A stretch of 63,377 bases of DNA from Xenorhabdus hominickii (GCF_002632725.1 NZ_NJAI01000002.1:458015-521391), one strand, 5' to 3'. Numbered from the stretch's first letter, positions 1-11,352 are shown. A program made the numbers and translations. The notes: generated by a model not told the origin, from the sequence alone.

Positions 1-41
1 GATTTGTGACAATAACGGCAATAGACGTCAGCTTTGGCCAT
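1..41 (-). CDS. insA: IS1-family InsA-like protein, N-terminal fragment
   Basis: Only the first 13 codons are in the window, reading M-A-K-A-D-V-Y-C-R-Y-C-H-K on the minus strand. The CxxC pair fits the zinc ribbon of InsA, the DNA-binding protein of IS1 elements that is made alone or fused to InsB by frameshifting. The gene continues beyond base 1, so whether it is intact cannot be seen. Confidence 0.45.
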   Translation of the reverse strand, partial: MAKADVYCRYCHK

Positions 42-99
42 GCTTTACCCTTAAAAGGCGGGAAGCATATCACAACAACTAACTATTTAATACATGACC
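1..99 (-). mobile_element. End of an IS1-family insertion sequence (partial)
   Basis: The complement of bases 41-1 starts a frame with ATG and a CxxC zinc-ribbon motif, as at the N terminus of IS1 InsA. The complement of base 99 inward begins GGTCATGTATTAAATAG, which has the GGT end typical of IS1 elements. The start codon lies 58 bases inside that end, close to the spacing in IS1. The other end and any target duplication are outside the window, so the exact boundary is inferred. Confidence 0.5.
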
Positions 100-246
100 T
101 TTTTTATCCCCTATATGAATAGCAACTAATATCACTCTGACTCTCTTATTATTTTTTATGTTCAGATTTTCAGTGGTGAGAGTTGTCATTCACACCTTCG
201 TTTACAACAATCTTTTAATAACCATTGCAGCGGTAGAGCGGGAGTG

Positions 247-271
247 ATAAAACCAATGCATCCGGTTTTAT
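247..271 (+). other. Hairpin in the serC leader
   Basis: An 8-bp perfect stem (ATAAAACC at 247-254, GGTTTTAT at 264-271) with a 9-base loop ends 12 bases before the serC ribosome binding site. It has only four T in its 3' arm, so it could be a weak terminator for transcription from the insertion-sequence side or simply leader structure. No function is established. Confidence 0.35.
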
Positions 272-296
272 TGTATCCATTGATAGGGTGAAATTA

Positions 297-1385
297 ATGA
301 ATCAGGTATATAATTTTAGCGCTGGTCCAGCTATGTTGCCAGCAGAAGTATTACGTCGTGCAGAACAGGAACTTTGCAACTGGCAGGGGCTGGGAACATC
401 GGTGATGGAAATCAGTCATCGTAGCAAAGAGTTCATAGCGGTTGCGACTGAAGCAGAAAAAGACCTTCGAGATTTATTAGCGATACCTGAGAATTATAAA
501 GTGCTGTTTTGTCATGGTGGTGCTCGTGGGCAATTCTCTGCATTGCCACAGAACTTACTGGGTGATAAATCGACAGCAGATTATATCGTAAGTGGTTATT
601 GGTCTGAATGTGCAGCGAAAGAAGCAAAAAAATATTGTACCCCAAACATTATTGATATCAGGACAGAAACAAATGGTATCAAAAGTGTGAAACCAATAAG
701 TGAATGGGGTTTGAGCAGTGATGCTGCCTATGTTCATTATTGCCCTAATGAAACCATTGAAGGCACGGCTATTTTTGAGGAACCTGATTTTGGCGATGAT
801 AAAATCGTGATTGCCGATTATTCCTCAGCGATTCTTTCCACACCTATTGATGTTAGCCGTTATGGCGTTATTTACGCCGGAGCACAAAAAAACATTGGGC
901 CTGCGGGAATTACAGTTGTCATTATCCGTGAGGATTTACTGGGTAAAGCGCACCCGCATACACCATCGATTTTAGATTATACCGTGGAAGCTCAACACGA
1001 CTCTATGTATAACACACCGCCGACTTTTGCATGGTATTTGTCAGGCATGGTATTTAAGTGGCTGAAAGAGCAGGGTGGATTACAGGAAATCAGCAAGCGG
1101 AACCATGCGAAAGCAGAATACCTCTACCGTGCCATTGATAACAGCAAGCTGTATATCAACCTTGTTGCTCCTCAAAACCGTTCTCTCATGAACATTCCAT
1201 TCCAACTAGCGAATCCGAAGCTGGATAGTCAATTTCTGGAAGAAGCCTATACTCATGGACTGCATGCGTTGAAAGGGCATAAAGTTGCGGGTGGTGCCCG
1301 TGCTTCAATTTATAACGCCATGCCTTATGAGGGTGTAAAAGTATTGGTTGAGTTTATGGCGGATTTTGAGCGTCGCAACGCATAA
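297..1385 (+). CDS. serC: Phosphoserine aminotransferase
   Basis: SerC transfers an amino group from glutamate to 3-phosphohydroxypyruvate in serine synthesis and also acts in pyridoxal phosphate synthesis. The 362-residue protein equals the E. coli length. The pyridoxal-phosphate lysine is K198 in the motif [10 protein letters not shown]. The ATG at 297 is preferred over an in-frame GTG at 288 because the protein then starts [13 protein letters not shown] like the family, and the AGGGTG ribosome binding site at 284-289 overlaps the GTG. It is followed by aroA after 176 bases, the usual serC-aroA operon. The region upstream was altered by an insertion sequence, so the promoter may differ from that of relatives. 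Confidence 0.97.
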   Translation: MNQVYNFSAGPAMLPAEVLRRAEQELCNWQGLGTSVMEISHRSKEFIAVATEAEKDLRDLLAIPENYKVLFCHGGARGQFSALPQNLLGDKSTADYIVSGYWSECAAKEAKKYCTPNIIDIRTETNGIKSVKPISEWGLSSDAAYVHYCPNETIEGTAIFEEPDFGDDKIVIADYSSAILSTPIDVSRYGVIYAGAQKNIGPAGITVVIIREDLLGKAHPHTPSILDYTVEAQHDSMYNTPPTFAWYLSGMVFKWLKEQGGLQEISKRNHAKAEYLYRAIDNSKLYINLVAPQNRSLMNIPFQLANPKLDSQFLEEAYTHGLHALKGHKVAGGARASIYNAMPYEGVKVLVEFMADFERRNA

Positions 1386-1400
1386 AATAATTTTATTATT

Positions 1401-1424
1401 ATCGGGAGGCTGAACCCTTCCGAT
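1401..1424 (+). other. Intercistronic hairpin, serC-aroA
   Basis: ATCGGGAGG at 1401-1409 can pair with CCTTCCGAT at 1416-1424 with one mismatch. No T-run follows, so it is more likely an mRNA-stabilising or partial-termination structure inside the operon than a full terminator. Confidence 0.4.
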
Positions 1425-1561
1425 GTCAAAATGTTCGATTTATTCTAAAAATTCAAATCAGAAACCTACCCGATCTATTCCGAGTTACAGTGTGGACAAT
1501 CGTGCTGAAATTTGAGATATGAAGGGCATAAATTTGTTAAAGACCGGAGACTTCTCTGTTT

Positions 1562-2848
1562 ATGCAATCCCTGACGTTACAACCTATTTCCCGTGTTAAT
1601 GGAACAATTAATCTGCCCGGCTCCAAGAGTGTTTCCAATCGTGCTTTGCTGCTCGCTGCTTTTGCTAAAGGAACAACTCGCCTGACCAATTTGTTAGACA
1701 GTGACGATATTCGCTATATGCTGAATGCCCTGACTGCGTTAGATATTCCTTATCGCCTTTCCGCTGATCGTACCATCTGTGAAGTCGATGGCAGAGGTGG
1801 GTGTATCACGGGCAAAAGTGGACTCGAACTGTTTCTGGGGAATGCAGGCACGGCAATGCGACCATTGGCGGCAGCATTATGTTTAGGAGACAACAATCTG
1901 GTGCTGACCGGAGAGCCTCGAATGAAAGAGCGCCCAATTGGTCACTTGGTGGATGCACTGCGTCAAGGGGGAGCTAAAATTGACTATCTTGAACAGGAAA
2001 ATTACCCACCACTGCATATCAACGGGGGATTTTCAGGAGGAACAATTACCGTTGATGGTAGTGTTTCCAGCCAATTTCTGACCGCCTTGCTGATGGCTGC
2101 ACCATTGGCAGTCAACGATACGGAAATTCATATTCAGGGTGATTTGGTTTCTAAACCGTATATTGATATTACATTGGCACTGCTGAAGAGTTTTGGCGTA
2201 ACGGTAAGTCATCAGCAATATCAGGTTTTTTACATTAAAGGTCAGCAACAATATGTGTCTCCGGGGCAATATTTAGTAGAGGGCGATGCTTCATCGGCAT
2301 CTTATTTTCTGGCTGCAGCAGCGATTAAAGGCGGAACGGTTCGTGTTACGGGTATTGGCAGAAATAGCCTGCAAGGGGATACCAAATTCGCCAATGTCTT
2401 GGAACAGATGGGAGCAACAATTCGTTGGGGTGATAATTTTGTCGAGTGCGAGCGGGGAACATTAACGGGCATTGATATGGACATGAATGCTATTCCTGAT
2501 GCGGCAATGACTATTGCGACAACCGCGTTGTTTGCTCAGGGAGAAACCGTTATTCGCAATATTTACAATTGGCGGGTCAAGGAAACAGATCGGCTCCATG
2601 CAATGGCGACTGAATTACGCAAAATAGGTGCTGAGGTAGAAGAAGGGGATGATTATATTCGTGTGATTCCGCACGAAAAACTTAATCATGCTGAAATAGA
2701 AACTTATAATGATCATCGAATTGCGATGTGTTTTTCGCTGGTGGCATTGTCCAATATACCTGTAACGATTCTTGATCCAGGTTGTACAGCAAAAACATTT
2801 CCAGATTACTTCAACCAACTTGAAACGCTCAGTCAATATATAAAGTAA
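1562..2848 (+). CDS. aroA: 3-phosphoshikimate 1-carboxyvinyltransferase (EPSP synthase)
   Basis: AroA joins shikimate-3-phosphate and phosphoenolpyruvate, the sixth step of the shikimate pathway, in the cytoplasm. The protein has 428 residues (E. coli 427). Visible active-site features are K22 in GSKSVSNR, the NAGTAMRP loop with G96, D313 in PDAAMTIA and E341 in KETDR. The native G96 suggests a glyphosate-sensitive class I enzyme, an inference from family knowledge. The ATG is preceded by GGAG about 12 bases upstream. It is the distal gene of the serC operon. E. coli carries ycaL after aroA; here cmk follows. Confidence 0.97.
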   Translation: MQSLTLQPISRVNGTINLPGSKSVSNRALLLAAFAKGTTRLTNLLDSDDIRYMLNALTALDIPYRLSADRTICEVDGRGGCITGKSGLELFLGNAGTAMRPLAAALCLGDNNLVLTGEPRMKERPIGHLVDALRQGGAKIDYLEQENYPPLHINGGFSGGTITVDGSVSSQFLTALLMAAPLAVNDTEIHIQGDLVSKPYIDITLALLKSFGVTVSHQQYQVFYIKGQQQYVSPGQYLVEGDASSASYFLAAAAIKGGTVRVTGIGRNSLQGDTKFANVLEQMGATIRWGDNFVECERGTLTGIDMDMNAIPDAAMTIATTALFAQGETVIRNIYNWRVKETDRLHAMATELRKIGAEVEEGDDYIRVIPHEKLNHAEIETYNDHRIAMCFSLVALSNIPVTILDPGCTAKTFPDYFNQLETLSQYIK

Positions 2849-2933
2849 AACGGGAATAAAATGAGGTTTTTAAGAATCATTCATGGTAGAAACTATTCCG
2901 GCATGAAAATTTAGGATATTTATTCCAAGCCTG

Positions 2934-2961
2934 TTTCACTCATCCGCTAAGCGCGTATAAT
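2934..2961 (+). promoter_or_regulatory. Candidate promoter for cmk-rpsA
   Basis: A perfect TATAAT stands at 2956-2961 inside GCGTATAATAAGG, 91 bases before the cmk start. The region 16-17 bases upstream (TTTCAC at 2934-2939) is a poor -35 match, so the call rests on the -10 box and position. Confidence 0.45.
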
Positions 2962-3052
2962 AAGGCAAACTTTTATTGCTTGTTAATTGAGCGGTTTTTG
3001 CATTCGGTCGATGACCCGTCTGTTATGCGAATATGCGAAAAGGAGGAAAACA

Positions 3053-3739
3053 ATGGTGGTGATAGCCCCGGTAATAACCGTTGATGGACCAAGTGGTGCT
3101 GGCAAGGGAACATTATGTCAGGCATTGGCTGAAGCGTTAGATTGGCAATTACTTGATTCAGGTGCCATTTATCGTGTATTGGCACTGGCTGCCATCCACC
3201 ATCAAGTGGGTATCCAGTCTGAAGATGCACTGGTTCCTCTAGCTGCAAATCTGGATGTTCGTTTTGTGCCTGCAAATGGTAAACTTCGGGTCATTCTGGA
3301 AGGCGAAGATGTCAGTAATCAAATTCGTACTGAAACCGTAGGGAATACGGCTTCACAGGCAGCGACATTCCCGCGTGTCAGGGAAGCACTTCTGCGTCGG
3401 CAACGGGCTTTTCGCATAGCACCTGGATTGATTGCTGATGGCCGTGACATGGGTACTGTGGTGTTTCCTGACGCACCAGTGAAAATATTTCTTGATGCGA
3501 GTGCAGAAGAACGCGCCCACAGACGTATGTTACAGTTGCAGGAGAAGGGTTTTAGTGTTAACTTTGACGCCCTTTTGTCCGAAATACAAGAGCGGGATTT
3601 CCGTGACCGTAATCGGACTGTTGCGCCATTAGTGCCCGCACAAGATGCATTGATCTTAGATTCGACCAGCATGTCTATTGAAGAAGTGGTTGATAAAGCA
3701 CTAATTTACGCAAAAAACGCGCTGGAAATACCTGCATAA
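3053..3739 (+). CDS. cmk: Cytidylate kinase
   Basis: Cmk phosphorylates CMP and dCMP with ATP in pyrimidine nucleotide recycling. The P-loop GPSGAGKGT spans residues 12-20 and the protein has 228 residues (E. coli 227). An open frame extends upstream to 2987, but the ATG at 3053 is chosen because AGGAGG lies at 3041-3046 and the protein then starts [15 protein letters not shown] like the family. rpsA follows after 192 bases, as in E. coli, where the two are partly co-transcribed. Confidence 0.96.
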   Translation: MVVIAPVITVDGPSGAGKGTLCQALAEALDWQLLDSGAIYRVLALAAIHHQVGIQSEDALVPLAANLDVRFVPANGKLRVILEGEDVSNQIRTETVGNTASQAATFPRVREALLRRQRAFRIAPGLIADGRDMGTVVFPDAPVKIFLDASAEERAHRRMLQLQEKGFSVNFDALLSEIQERDFRDRNRTVAPLVPAQDALILDSTSMSIEEVVDKALIYAKNALEIPA

Positions 3740-3918
3740 TTGTTAATTTTATCAAATATGCTATTGCAGTAGCGTATCAAGAAGATGTACATAGAATTCG
3801 GTTTTGTTAGCAGTGAAATATGCTGGCATACCAAAACACCTTGTAACAGGGAAAGTTGCGAGGTATGTAAAACAACCCCATTCGGCTGGAAGCTAGATGG
3901 ACGTTAATTTAAAACCTT

Positions 3919-3934
3919 GAAGATCATTAAAATG
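3919..3934 (+). promoter_or_regulatory. rpsA translation start region without a strong ribosome binding site
   Basis: Only GAAG at 3919-3922 stands before the ATG at 3932. In E. coli the rpsA start also lacks a strong site and uses GAAG within a folded leader through which S1 represses its own synthesis. The same sequence here suggests conserved autoregulation; the leader fold was not computed. Confidence 0.55.
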
Positions 3935-5605
3935 ACAGAATCTTTTGCTCAACTCTTTGAAGAATCCCTACAGGTTATCGAAACTCGTCCAGGTGCAATC
4001 GTACGTGGTGTTGTAGTTGCTATCGATAAAGACGTTGTATTGGTAGATGCGGGTCTGAAATCAGAATCTGCAATTCCTGTAGAACAATTCAAAAATGCTC
4101 AAGGCGAGCTGGAAATCCAAGTTGGCGATGAAATCGACGTAGCTCTGGATGCGGTAGAAGATGGTTTCGGTGAAACTATCCTGTCCCGTGAAAAAGCAAA
4201 ACGTCACGAAGCATGGCTGATGCTGGAAAAAGCATACGAAGAAGCTGAAACTGTCACTGGTATTATCAATGGCAAAGTAAAAGGCGGCTTCACTGTAGAA
4301 CTGAACGGTATCCGTGCGTTCCTGCCTGGTTCACTGGTTGACGTTCGTCCAGTTCGTGACACAGCTCACCTTGAAGGCAAAGAGCTTGAGTTCAAAGTCA
4401 TCAAGCTGGATCAGAAACGTAACAACGTAGTTGTTTCCCGTCGTGCTGTTATCGAATCTGAAAACAGTGCAGAGCGTGATCAGCTGCTGGAAAACCTGCA
4501 AGAAGGCATGGAAGTTAAAGGTATCGTTAAGAACCTGACTGACTACGGTGCATTCGTTGATCTGGGCGGCGTCGATGGCCTGCTGCACATTACTGATATG
4601 GCTTGGAAACGTGTTAAACACCCAAGCGAAATCGTCAATGTGGGCGATGAAATCACAGTTAAAGTACTGAAATTCGACCGTGAGCGTACTCGCGTATCTC
4701 TGGGTCTGAAACAATTGGGTGAAGATCCATGGGTAGCAATCGCTAAACGTTATCCAGAAAGTACTAAACTGACTGGTCGCGTGACTAACCTGACTGACTA
4801 CGGCTGTTTCGTTGAAATCGAAGAAGGCGTTGAAGGTCTGGTACACGTTTCAGAAATGGATTGGACCAACAAAAACATCCACCCATCCAAAGTTGTTAAC
4901 GTTGGTGATGTTGTGGAAGTTATGGTTCTGGATATCGACGAAGAACGTCGTCGTATCTCCCTGGGTCTGAAGCAGTGTAAAGCTAACCCTTGGCAGCAAT
5001 TTGCTGAGACTCACAACAAAAACGACCGCGTTGAAGGTAAGATCAAGTCTATCACTGACTTTGGTATCTTCATCGGTCTGGACGGCGGCATCGATGGTCT
5101 GGTTCATCTGTCTGACATCTCCTGGAACGTTACAGGCGAAGAAGCAGTTCGTGAATACAAGAAAGGCGACGAAATTGCTGCTGTAGTTCTGCAAGTTGAT
5201 GCAGAACGTGAGCGTATCTCTCTGGGCATCAAACAACTGGCAGAAGATCCATTTAACAACTACCTGTCTGTAAACAAGAAAGGTGTAATTGTTACTGGTA
5301 AAGTCACTGCAGTTGACACAAAAGGTGCTACAGTTGAATTAGCTGACGGCGTTGAAGGTTACCTGCGTGCATCAGAAGCTTCTCGTGACCGCGTTGAAGA
5401 TGCAACTCAAGTTCTGAACGTTGGCGATGAAGTTGAAGCTAAATATGTTGGCGTTGACCGCAAAAACCGCGTAATCAACCTGTCTGTTCGCGCGAAAGAC
5501 GAAGCTGATGAAAAAGACGCTATCGCTTCTGTGAACAAACAAGAAGACGTGAACTTCGCTAACAACGCAATGGCTGAAGCTTTCAAAGCAGCTAAAGGCG
5601 AATAA
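3932..5605 (+). CDS. rpsA: 30S ribosomal protein S1
   Basis: S1 binds single-stranded mRNA at the 30S platform and lets the ribosome start on structured or weakly paired leaders. The protein has 557 residues, exactly the E. coli length, with six S1-type repeats visible from recurring patterns such as [15 protein letters not shown] and [16 protein letters not shown]. The ATG at 3932 is preferred over an in-frame TTG at 3917 because the protein then begins [13 protein letters not shown]. Codon use is strongly biased, as expected for a highly expressed gene. ihfB follows after 75 bases. Confidence 0.98.
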   Translation: MTESFAQLFEESLQVIETRPGAIVRGVVVAIDKDVVLVDAGLKSESAIPVEQFKNAQGELEIQVGDEIDVALDAVEDGFGETILSREKAKRHEAWLMLEKAYEEAETVTGIINGKVKGGFTVELNGIRAFLPGSLVDVRPVRDTAHLEGKELEFKVIKLDQKRNNVVVSRRAVIESENSAERDQLLENLQEGMEVKGIVKNLTDYGAFVDLGGVDGLLHITDMAWKRVKHPSEIVNVGDEITVKVLKFDRERTRVSLGLKQLGEDPWVAIAKRYPESTKLTGRVTNLTDYGCFVEIEEGVEGLVHVSEMDWTNKNIHPSKVVNVGDVVEVMVLDIDEERRRISLGLKQCKANPWQQFAETHNKNDRVEGKIKSITDFGIFIGLDGGIDGLVHLSDISWNVTGEEAVREYKKGDEIAAVVLQVDAERERISLGIKQLAEDPFNNYLSVNKKGVIVTGKVTAVDTKGATVELADGVEGYLRASEASRDRVEDATQVLNVGDEVEAKYVGVDRKNRVINLSVRAKDEADEKDAIASVNKQEDVNFANNAMAEAFKAAKGE

Positions 5606-5621
5606 TCTAAGTCAATAACGG

Positions 5622-5656
5622 CGGGTAATATTCTCAGAACATGAAAATATTACCCG
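5622..5656 (+). other. Perfect hairpin between rpsA and ihfB
   Basis: CGGGTAATATT at 5622-5632 pairs perfectly with AATATTACCCG at 5646-5656 around a 13-base loop. No T-run follows, and ihfB starts 24 bases later. It may limit read-through, be a processing site, or protect the rpsA mRNA 3' end. Confidence 0.6.
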
Positions 5657-5680
5657 AAAACGGTAGTTTAGGGAGGTACC

Positions 5681-5971
5681 ATGACCAAGTCTGAATTAAT
5701 CGAAAGGCTTGCAGAGCAACAATCTCACATGCCGGCTAAAGCCGTTGAAGATGCAGTGAAAGAAATGCTTGATCATATGGCAGAAACATTAGCCGCAGGT
5801 GAACGCATTGAAGTTCGCGGATTCGGCAGTTTTTCTCTTCACTACCGCGCTCCGCGTGTGGGCCGTAACCCTAAAACGGGTGATAAAGTGGAATTGGACG
5901 GTAAATACGTACCTCACTTTAAACCAGGTAAAGAGTTACGTGACCGCGTGAATATCTATGGCGAGAGCTAA
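5681..5971 (+). CDS. ihfB: Integration host factor subunit beta
   Basis: IhfB pairs with IhfA to bend DNA sharply at specific sites in recombination, replication and transcription. The 96-residue protein (E. coli 94) shows the DNABII fold, with the motif [20 protein letters not shown] and the DNA-intercalating proline P64. The ATG has GGGAGG ten bases upstream. It lies directly after rpsA as in E. coli and is followed by a strong terminator. Confidence 0.97.
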   Translation: MTKSELIERLAEQQSHMPAKAVEDAVKEMLDHMAETLAAGERIEVRGFGSFSLHYRAPRVGRNPKTGDKVELDGKYVPHFKPGKELRDRVNIYGES

Positions 5972-6000
5972 CAGATATAAGTTATTACTTAATTAAACTA

Positions 6001-6026
6001 ACGGCACCTCAGGGTGCCGTTTTTTG
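6001..6026 (+). terminator. Intrinsic terminator after ihfB
   Basis: An 8-bp stem (ACGGCACC at 6001-6008, GGTGCCGT at 6013-6020) with a TCAG loop is followed by a run of T at 6020-6025. Confidence 0.9.
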
Positions 6027-6215
6027 TATTTGTTTAAGTAATGTTTGAGTACTCGTTTTTGTGATAATTACCGAAAGATCTTGTGAATCGTTTCTTCTAC
6101 TTGAAGATTAATTTGTGAGGTTATTCCACAATAGTATTTATTTGACTGGTAGCGATGTTGATGATGTAATAGGCTCCTCTATGTGAATGGAATATCAGCA
6201 TAGAGGCATAAATGG

Positions 6216-8579
6216 ATGCAGCTTATAATCTTCTCCCCCTTTATTTACTTATTTACTCTGTGGCAAAGGCCACCACCTCTTATTAGTTTAAATTTGGCTG
6301 CATTAGCTATTGTGTTGGGAGTTTTTCCTTTATTGTTCCTTGCAGAATTGCCACAACAAAAAGTAATTAATTCACTGATTTTAATTTCATTTTCATTATT
6401 ATATTTTCCGTTTAAATTCATTCGGATAATATCATTGGGATTGTGGGCATTTATTTTCGGGTGCTGGCATGGCCATCAAATATTGGAGCAAATAACTTAT
6501 TTCAGTGAATTCTCTCGTTCTGCAATTGTCGTGATTGATAGCGCATTATTAGAAGATAAAACGAAAGAAAATGAGCAAAAACCACGCTATCGTATTCAAT
6601 TGATTGAAAGTGAGGGGAAATACATTTTTCCCCGTTTATACGCATCGGTGTTATGGAATTCTAAAGCATTGTTGTGTGCGGGGCAGAAATGGCACGTCAC
6701 AATGAAATTAAGACCCGTTCATGCACAATTAAATCAGGGTAGCTATGACAACCAGCGATATTCACTTTCTATTCGTCAGCCGTTGAGTGGAAAAATCCTT
6801 CAGGCAAAATTACTCAATGAAACTTGCAGTGTCAGGCAAGATTTCATTAGTAAATTGGCACCAGAAATTCAGACACTAAAACATGCTGGTGTTGCGTTGG
6901 CACTCACGTTTGGTGAAAGAAAATGGCTGGATAAACAGACTCGTTTGCTCTTGCAGCAGACAGGTATCGCGCATTTGATGGCAATCTCAGGGCTGCATAT
7001 CGCAATGGCCAGCTTATTTGGCTGGAGTCTTGCGAGAATAGCGCAATTCTTTTTTCCTACAAGATGGATTGGATTTCGTTTCCCATTAATCATGGGCTGG
7101 CTAACTGCAATGCTTTATGGATGGTTATCGGGTTGGGGAATTCCTGCCGTTCGGGCAATATTGGGATTGACATTGTGGATATATCTGCGATGTAAAAGCC
7201 GGTTTTGTTTTTCATGGCACTGGGCGTTATGGAGTGCTGCGCTGATTTTACTTTTTGACCCTTTAGCGATACTTTCTGACAGTTTTTGGCTTTCATTTAC
7301 TGCGGTAATGGCACTGTTATTCTGGTTTCACTGGATGCCTTTACCAGAGAAAATTCGTCATGGCTGGCAGTGGGTTTTATTGCGTGGATTACATATGCAA
7401 TTGGGAATGATGTTAATGTTATTGCCGTTGCAAATTTTGTTATTTCAGGGAATTAATATTGCATCATTGGTTGCGAACCTCTGGGCTGTGCCGATAGTTT
7501 CTTTTTTATCTGTGCCATTAGTAATGTTGGGATTGGTTTGTCTCTTATTTCCTTCTATTCAGTTCTTTCTCACTATTCAATCATGGTTATGGCAACTCGT
7601 TGATTATAGCGTTTCGCTTGCTTTAGCGCCTTTATCTGTCTTAACGCATTCATGGATTGAAATCGGATATTATCCTATTGTTATTACACTTGCTGGCTGG
7701 TTTGGGGTTGTAGTTTGGCGTTTAGGTTGGTGGAAATCGCATAAGTGGCTGTTGAGTGTCTCAATTGCCATTATCGCTTGTTATTCGAAATGCTCTAATG
7801 AGCACCAATGGCGCTTTTCAATGCTGGATGTTGGTCATGGGTTGGCTGTGGTGATTGATAAGGGCGGGCAGGCGATCATTTTTGATACGGGAAATCGTTG
7901 GGAAACGGGCAGTATGGCAGAAAAAGTCATTGTGCCTTATTTGCGTTGGCATCGATTAACGCCAGAACAGATAATCCTTAGCCATGATCATTTAGATCAT
8001 ACAGGAGGAGTTGCATATCTTAATGACAAATATCCTGATATCCAAATTAGAAGCTCTTTCATTAATCAGGCTCATTTACCTTGTATTCGTGGTGAAAAAT
8101 GGATATGGCAAGGGTTGAATTTTGAAATTTTATGGCCGCCAGAGAAAACAGCTATTGTTGGCAATAATCAATCTTGTGTGGTTCGCATTGATGATGGAAA
8201 ACACAGTCTATTATTAACGGGTGATTTGGAAAAACAGGGTGAATACCGCTTATTGGAACTCGAAAAGAAACATTTGAATACAACAATATTGCAAGTTCCT
8301 CATCATGGTAGTAATACTTCGTCTACGGCGCTACTGATACGTAACATCATGCCTAAATATGCTTTGACTTCGGTGGCACGCTATAGCCCGTGGAGGCTGC
8401 CTTCAGTAAAAGTAAAACAGCGTTATAAAAATGCCGGGATTCAATGGAGTAGCACGGCAGTTTCTGGACAGATCACGGGTTATTTTTATCGGGACAACAT
8501 TAAATTAAAGGGCTATAGGCAACAAATAATGTCACGTTGGTATCATCAGTGGTTTGGTATTCGTGGCGATCATGAGTAG
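6216..8579 (+). CDS. comEC: ComEC/Rec2-family DNA uptake channel protein
   Basis: ComEC-type proteins form the inner-membrane channel through which single-stranded DNA enters during transformation. E. coli YcaI is the equivalent. The 787-residue protein has several hydrophobic N-terminal segments, a central Competence domain, and a C-terminal metallo-beta-lactamase-like domain with SHDHLDH from residue 589 and PHHGS from residue 695. The frame is uninterrupted. AGAGG stands about ten bases before the ATG at 6216. The gene precedes msbA by 38 bases and probably shares its transcript. The competence regulator gene sxy in this same window is interrupted, so the uptake role may be unregulated or lost. 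Confidence 0.93.
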   Translation: MQLIIFSPFIYLFTLWQRPPPLISLNLAALAIVLGVFPLLFLAELPQQKVINSLILISFSLLYFPFKFIRIISLGLWAFIFGCWHGHQILEQITYFSEFSRSAIVVIDSALLEDKTKENEQKPRYRIQLIESEGKYIFPRLYASVLWNSKALLCAGQKWHVTMKLRPVHAQLNQGSYDNQRYSLSIRQPLSGKILQAKLLNETCSVRQDFISKLAPEIQTLKHAGVALALTFGERKWLDKQTRLLLQQTGIAHLMAISGLHIAMASLFGWSLARIAQFFFPTRWIGFRFPLIMGWLTAMLYGWLSGWGIPAVRAILGLTLWIYLRCKSRFCFSWHWALWSAALILLFDPLAILSDSFWLSFTAVMALLFWFHWMPLPEKIRHGWQWVLLRGLHMQLGMMLMLLPLQILLFQGINIASLVANLWAVPIVSFLSVPLVMLGLVCLLFPSIQFFLTIQSWLWQLVDYSVSLALAPLSVLTHSWIEIGYYPIVITLAGWFGVVVWRLGWWKSHKWLLSVSIAIIACYSKCSNEHQWRFSMLDVGHGLAVVIDKGGQAIIFDTGNRWETGSMAEKVIVPYLRWHRLTPEQIILSHDHLDHTGGVAYLNDKYPDIQIRSSFINQAHLPCIRGEKWIWQGLNFEILWPPEKTAIVGNNQSCVVRIDDGKHSLLLTGDLEKQGEYRLLELEKKHLNTTILQVPHHGSNTSSTALLIRNIMPKYALTSVARYSPWRLPSVKVKQRYKNAGIQWSSTAVSGQITGYFYRDNIKLKGYRQQIMSRWYHQWFGIRGDHE

Positions 8580-8617
8580 AATAAGCCGCTATTTCTTTTG
8601 GTTTTGGTAACTCAATA

Positions 8618-10363
8618 ATGAATGATAAAGACCTTTCTACCTGGCAGACCTTTCGCCGCTTGTGGCCGACCATCACACCATTTAGGGTTGGGCTGTTAGT
8701 TGCGGCGGTTGCACTAATTATTAACGCTGCCGGTGATACATTGATGCTTTCCTTGTTGAAGCCTTTGCTGGATGAGGGTTTTGGCAAGGCAGACATTAGT
8801 GTATTGAAGTGGATGCCATTGGTTGTTATTGGATTGATGTTGTTGCGTGGCATATCTGGTTTTATATCAAGTTATTGTATTTCTTGGGTATCAGGCAAAG
8901 TGGTCATGCAGATGCGCCGTCGTCTGTTCAACCATATGATGGGTATGCCAGTTTCCTTTTTCGACCAGCAATCCACGGGAACATTACTTTCCCGCATCAC
9001 ATACGATTCTGAACAGGTTGCTTCCTCCTCTTCCGGCGCACTCGTGACGGTTGTCAGGGAAGGAGCCTCGATTATTGGCCTGTTTATACTGATGTTCTAT
9101 TACAGTTGGGAACTTTCTTTGATCCTGATTGTAATTGCACCGATTGTTGCCGGCGTCATCCGCCTTGTTTCTGTACGTTTTCGCAATATCAGCAAGAGCA
9201 TGCAAAACAGTATGGGAATGGTGACAACCAGTGCAGAACAGATGTTGAAAGGGCATAAAGAAGTTTTAATTTTTGGGGGACAACAGGTTGAAACCAAACG
9301 TTTCAACAAAGTCAGCAACCATATGCGTCAGCAAGGGATGAAAATGGTTTCTGCTGATTCTATTTCAGACCCCATTATCCAGCTTATTGCTTCATTTGCG
9401 TTGGCGTTTATCCTGTATGCTGCCAGTTTTCCCGAGATTATGGGTGCTCTGACGGCAGGGAAAATTACCGTTGTGTTCTCATCCATGATTGCGTTGATGC
9501 GTCCATTAAAGTCACTGACGAACGTCAATGCCCAATTTCAGCGTGGTATGGCTGCTTGTCAGACTTTATTTTCTATTCTGGATATGGAGCAGGAAAAAGA
9601 TGACGGTAAACTGGAAGTCAAAAAAGCGAAAGGGAATATCGAATTCCGCGATGTGACTTTCTGCTATCCGACTAAAGATCACCCTGCATTGAAGAAGATT
9701 TCAATGACGATCCCCGCTGGAAAAACAGTGGCATTGGTTGGGCGTTCAGGTTCCGGTAAATCGACGATAGCCAATCTTCTCACTCGTTTTTACGATGTCA
9801 GTGAAGGAGGCATTTTACTGGACGGTCATGATCTGCGTGAATATACGTTGGCTTCCTTACGTAATCAAATTGCACTGGTATCGCAAAATGTGCATCTGTT
9901 CAATGATACAGTTGCCAATAATATTGCCTACGCCAGCGAAGGAAAGTTCAGTCGTGAAGAAATAGAACGAGCGGCGGAAATGGCTTACGCTATGGATTTT
10001 ATCAAGAGGATGGATAACGGCCTAGATACGATGATTGGTGAAAATGGTGTTTTACTTTCCGGTGGGCAGCGTCAACGTATTGCCATTGCCCGTGCTTTAT
10101 TGCGTGATTCACCGATTTTGATTCTGGATGAGGCAACCTCTGCATTGGATACCGAATCTGAGCGCGCTATTCAGGCTGCATTGGATGAATTGCAGAAAAA
10201 CAGAACTTCACTGGTGATTGCTCATCGTCTGTCTACTATTGAGAAAGCTGATGAGATTATTGTTATTGAAGACGGCAATATTATCGAAAGAGGCGACCAT
10301 GAAATTTTGTTGGAAAAAAACGGCGCATACTCACAATTACATCGGATGCAGTTTGGCCAATGA
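8618..10363 (+). CDS. msbA: Lipid A export ABC transporter MsbA
   Basis: MsbA flips lipid A core from the inner to the outer leaflet of the inner membrane using ATP. The protein has 581 residues (E. coli 582) with an N-terminal transmembrane domain followed by an ABC domain. The Walker A motif GRSGSGKST begins at residue 375; LSGGQRQR and [11 protein letters not shown] follow. Its stop overlaps the lpxK start by four bases (ATGA), so the two are translationally coupled. Confidence 0.97.
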   Translation: MNDKDLSTWQTFRRLWPTITPFRVGLLVAAVALIINAAGDTLMLSLLKPLLDEGFGKADISVLKWMPLVVIGLMLLRGISGFISSYCISWVSGKVVMQMRRRLFNHMMGMPVSFFDQQSTGTLLSRITYDSEQVASSSSGALVTVVREGASIIGLFILMFYYSWELSLILIVIAPIVAGVIRLVSVRFRNISKSMQNSMGMVTTSAEQMLKGHKEVLIFGGQQVETKRFNKVSNHMRQQGMKMVSADSISDPIIQLIASFALAFILYAASFPEIMGALTAGKITVVFSSMIALMRPLKSLTNVNAQFQRGMAACQTLFSILDMEQEKDDGKLEVKKAKGNIEFRDVTFCYPTKDHPALKKISMTIPAGKTVALVGRSGSGKSTIANLLTRFYDVSEGGILLDGHDLREYTLASLRNQIALVSQNVHLFNDTVANNIAYASEGKFSREEIERAAEMAYAMDFIKRMDNGLDTMIGENGVLLSGGQRQRIAIARALLRDSPILILDEATSALDTESERAIQAALDELQKNRTSLVIAHRLSTIEKADEIIVIEDGNIIERGDHEILLEKNGAYSQLHRMQFGQ

Positions 10364-11352
10364 TTGAACGCATATGGTCAGGCCGTTCATGGCTCTACGT
10401 TTTGTTATTACCTTTATCAGCTCTTTATGGGCTGATAAGCGGCCTACGCAAGTTGAGCTATAAACTCGGCTTACAGCGCTCTTGGAAAGCACCTGTGCCT
10501 GTTGTCGTAGTCGGTAACTTAACTGCGGGGGGGAATGGCAAAACGCCGGTGGTTATTTGGCTGGTTGAACAATTACAGCAAAAAGGTTATCGAGTTGGAG
10601 TTGTTTCGCGTGGTTATGGTGGAAAGTCGGAATATTATCCACTATTGGTGGCAGACGAAGTGACAACGGCACAAGCGGGAGATGAACCAGTATTAATTCG
10701 TCGCCGCACTGGTGTCCCCGTTGCAGTCGCTCCAAAACGTGCGGACGCTATCAAAGCATTATTGGCGCATACTCCTATTGACATCGTGATTACGGATGAT
10801 GGTCTTCAGCATTATGCCTTACAGCGTGATTATGAGATTGTAGTGATTGATGGTACCCGTCGTTTTGGTAATGGCTGCTGGCTACCAGCAGGGCCAATGC
10901 GGGAGCTGGCTGGGCGCTTGAATACCGTCAATGCCATTATCGTTAATGGAGGAACACCGGAAGCCAGTGAATTGCCTATGACCTTGAAAGGGGAGTTGGC
11001 CGTTAATTTACTGACAGGTGAAACGCGAACAGTCAGTGATATTCCTAATGGCGTTGCGATGGCGGGAATAGGCCATCCGCCGCGTTTTTTTGCGACATTG
11101 CAGCAATTGGGCGCAACCCTACAGGAAACCCATGCTTTTGCTGATCACCAATCTTATGAAAAATCTCAACTATTGGCTTTAGCAAATAGTCAGCAAAATT
11201 TACTGATGACAGAAAAAGATGCGGTCAAATGTTTCCAGTTCGCACAGCCTAACTGGTGGTATTTACCTGTATCTGCTCAGTTACCAGAGGGAAAAGGGCA
11301 AAAAATGCTGAGTGATATTCGGGCATTGCTCCCTTCGCAGAGTACTCTTTAA
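10360..11352 (+). CDS. lpxK: Tetraacyldisaccharide 4'-kinase
   Basis: LpxK phosphorylates the 4' position of the lipid A precursor at the inner membrane. The protein has 330 residues (E. coli 328), a hydrophobic N-terminal helix and the P-loop [12 protein letters not shown] at about residues 52-63. The start overlaps the msbA stop by four bases. The comEC-msbA-lpxK order is conserved in enterobacteria. Confidence 0.96.
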   Translation: MIERIWSGRSWLYVLLLPLSALYGLISGLRKLSYKLGLQRSWKAPVPVVVVGNLTAGGNGKTPVVIWLVEQLQQKGYRVGVVSRGYGGKSEYYPLLVADEVTTAQAGDEPVLIRRRTGVPVAVAPKRADAIKALLAHTPIDIVITDDGLQHYALQRDYEIVVIDGTRRFGNGCWLPAGPMRELAGRLNTVNAIIVNGGTPEASELPMTLKGELAVNLLTGETRTVSDIPNGVAMAGIGHPPRFFATLQQLGATLQETHAFADHQSYEKSQLLALANSQQNLLMTEKDAVKCFQFAQPNWWYLPVSAQLPEGKGQKMLSDIRALLPSQSTL

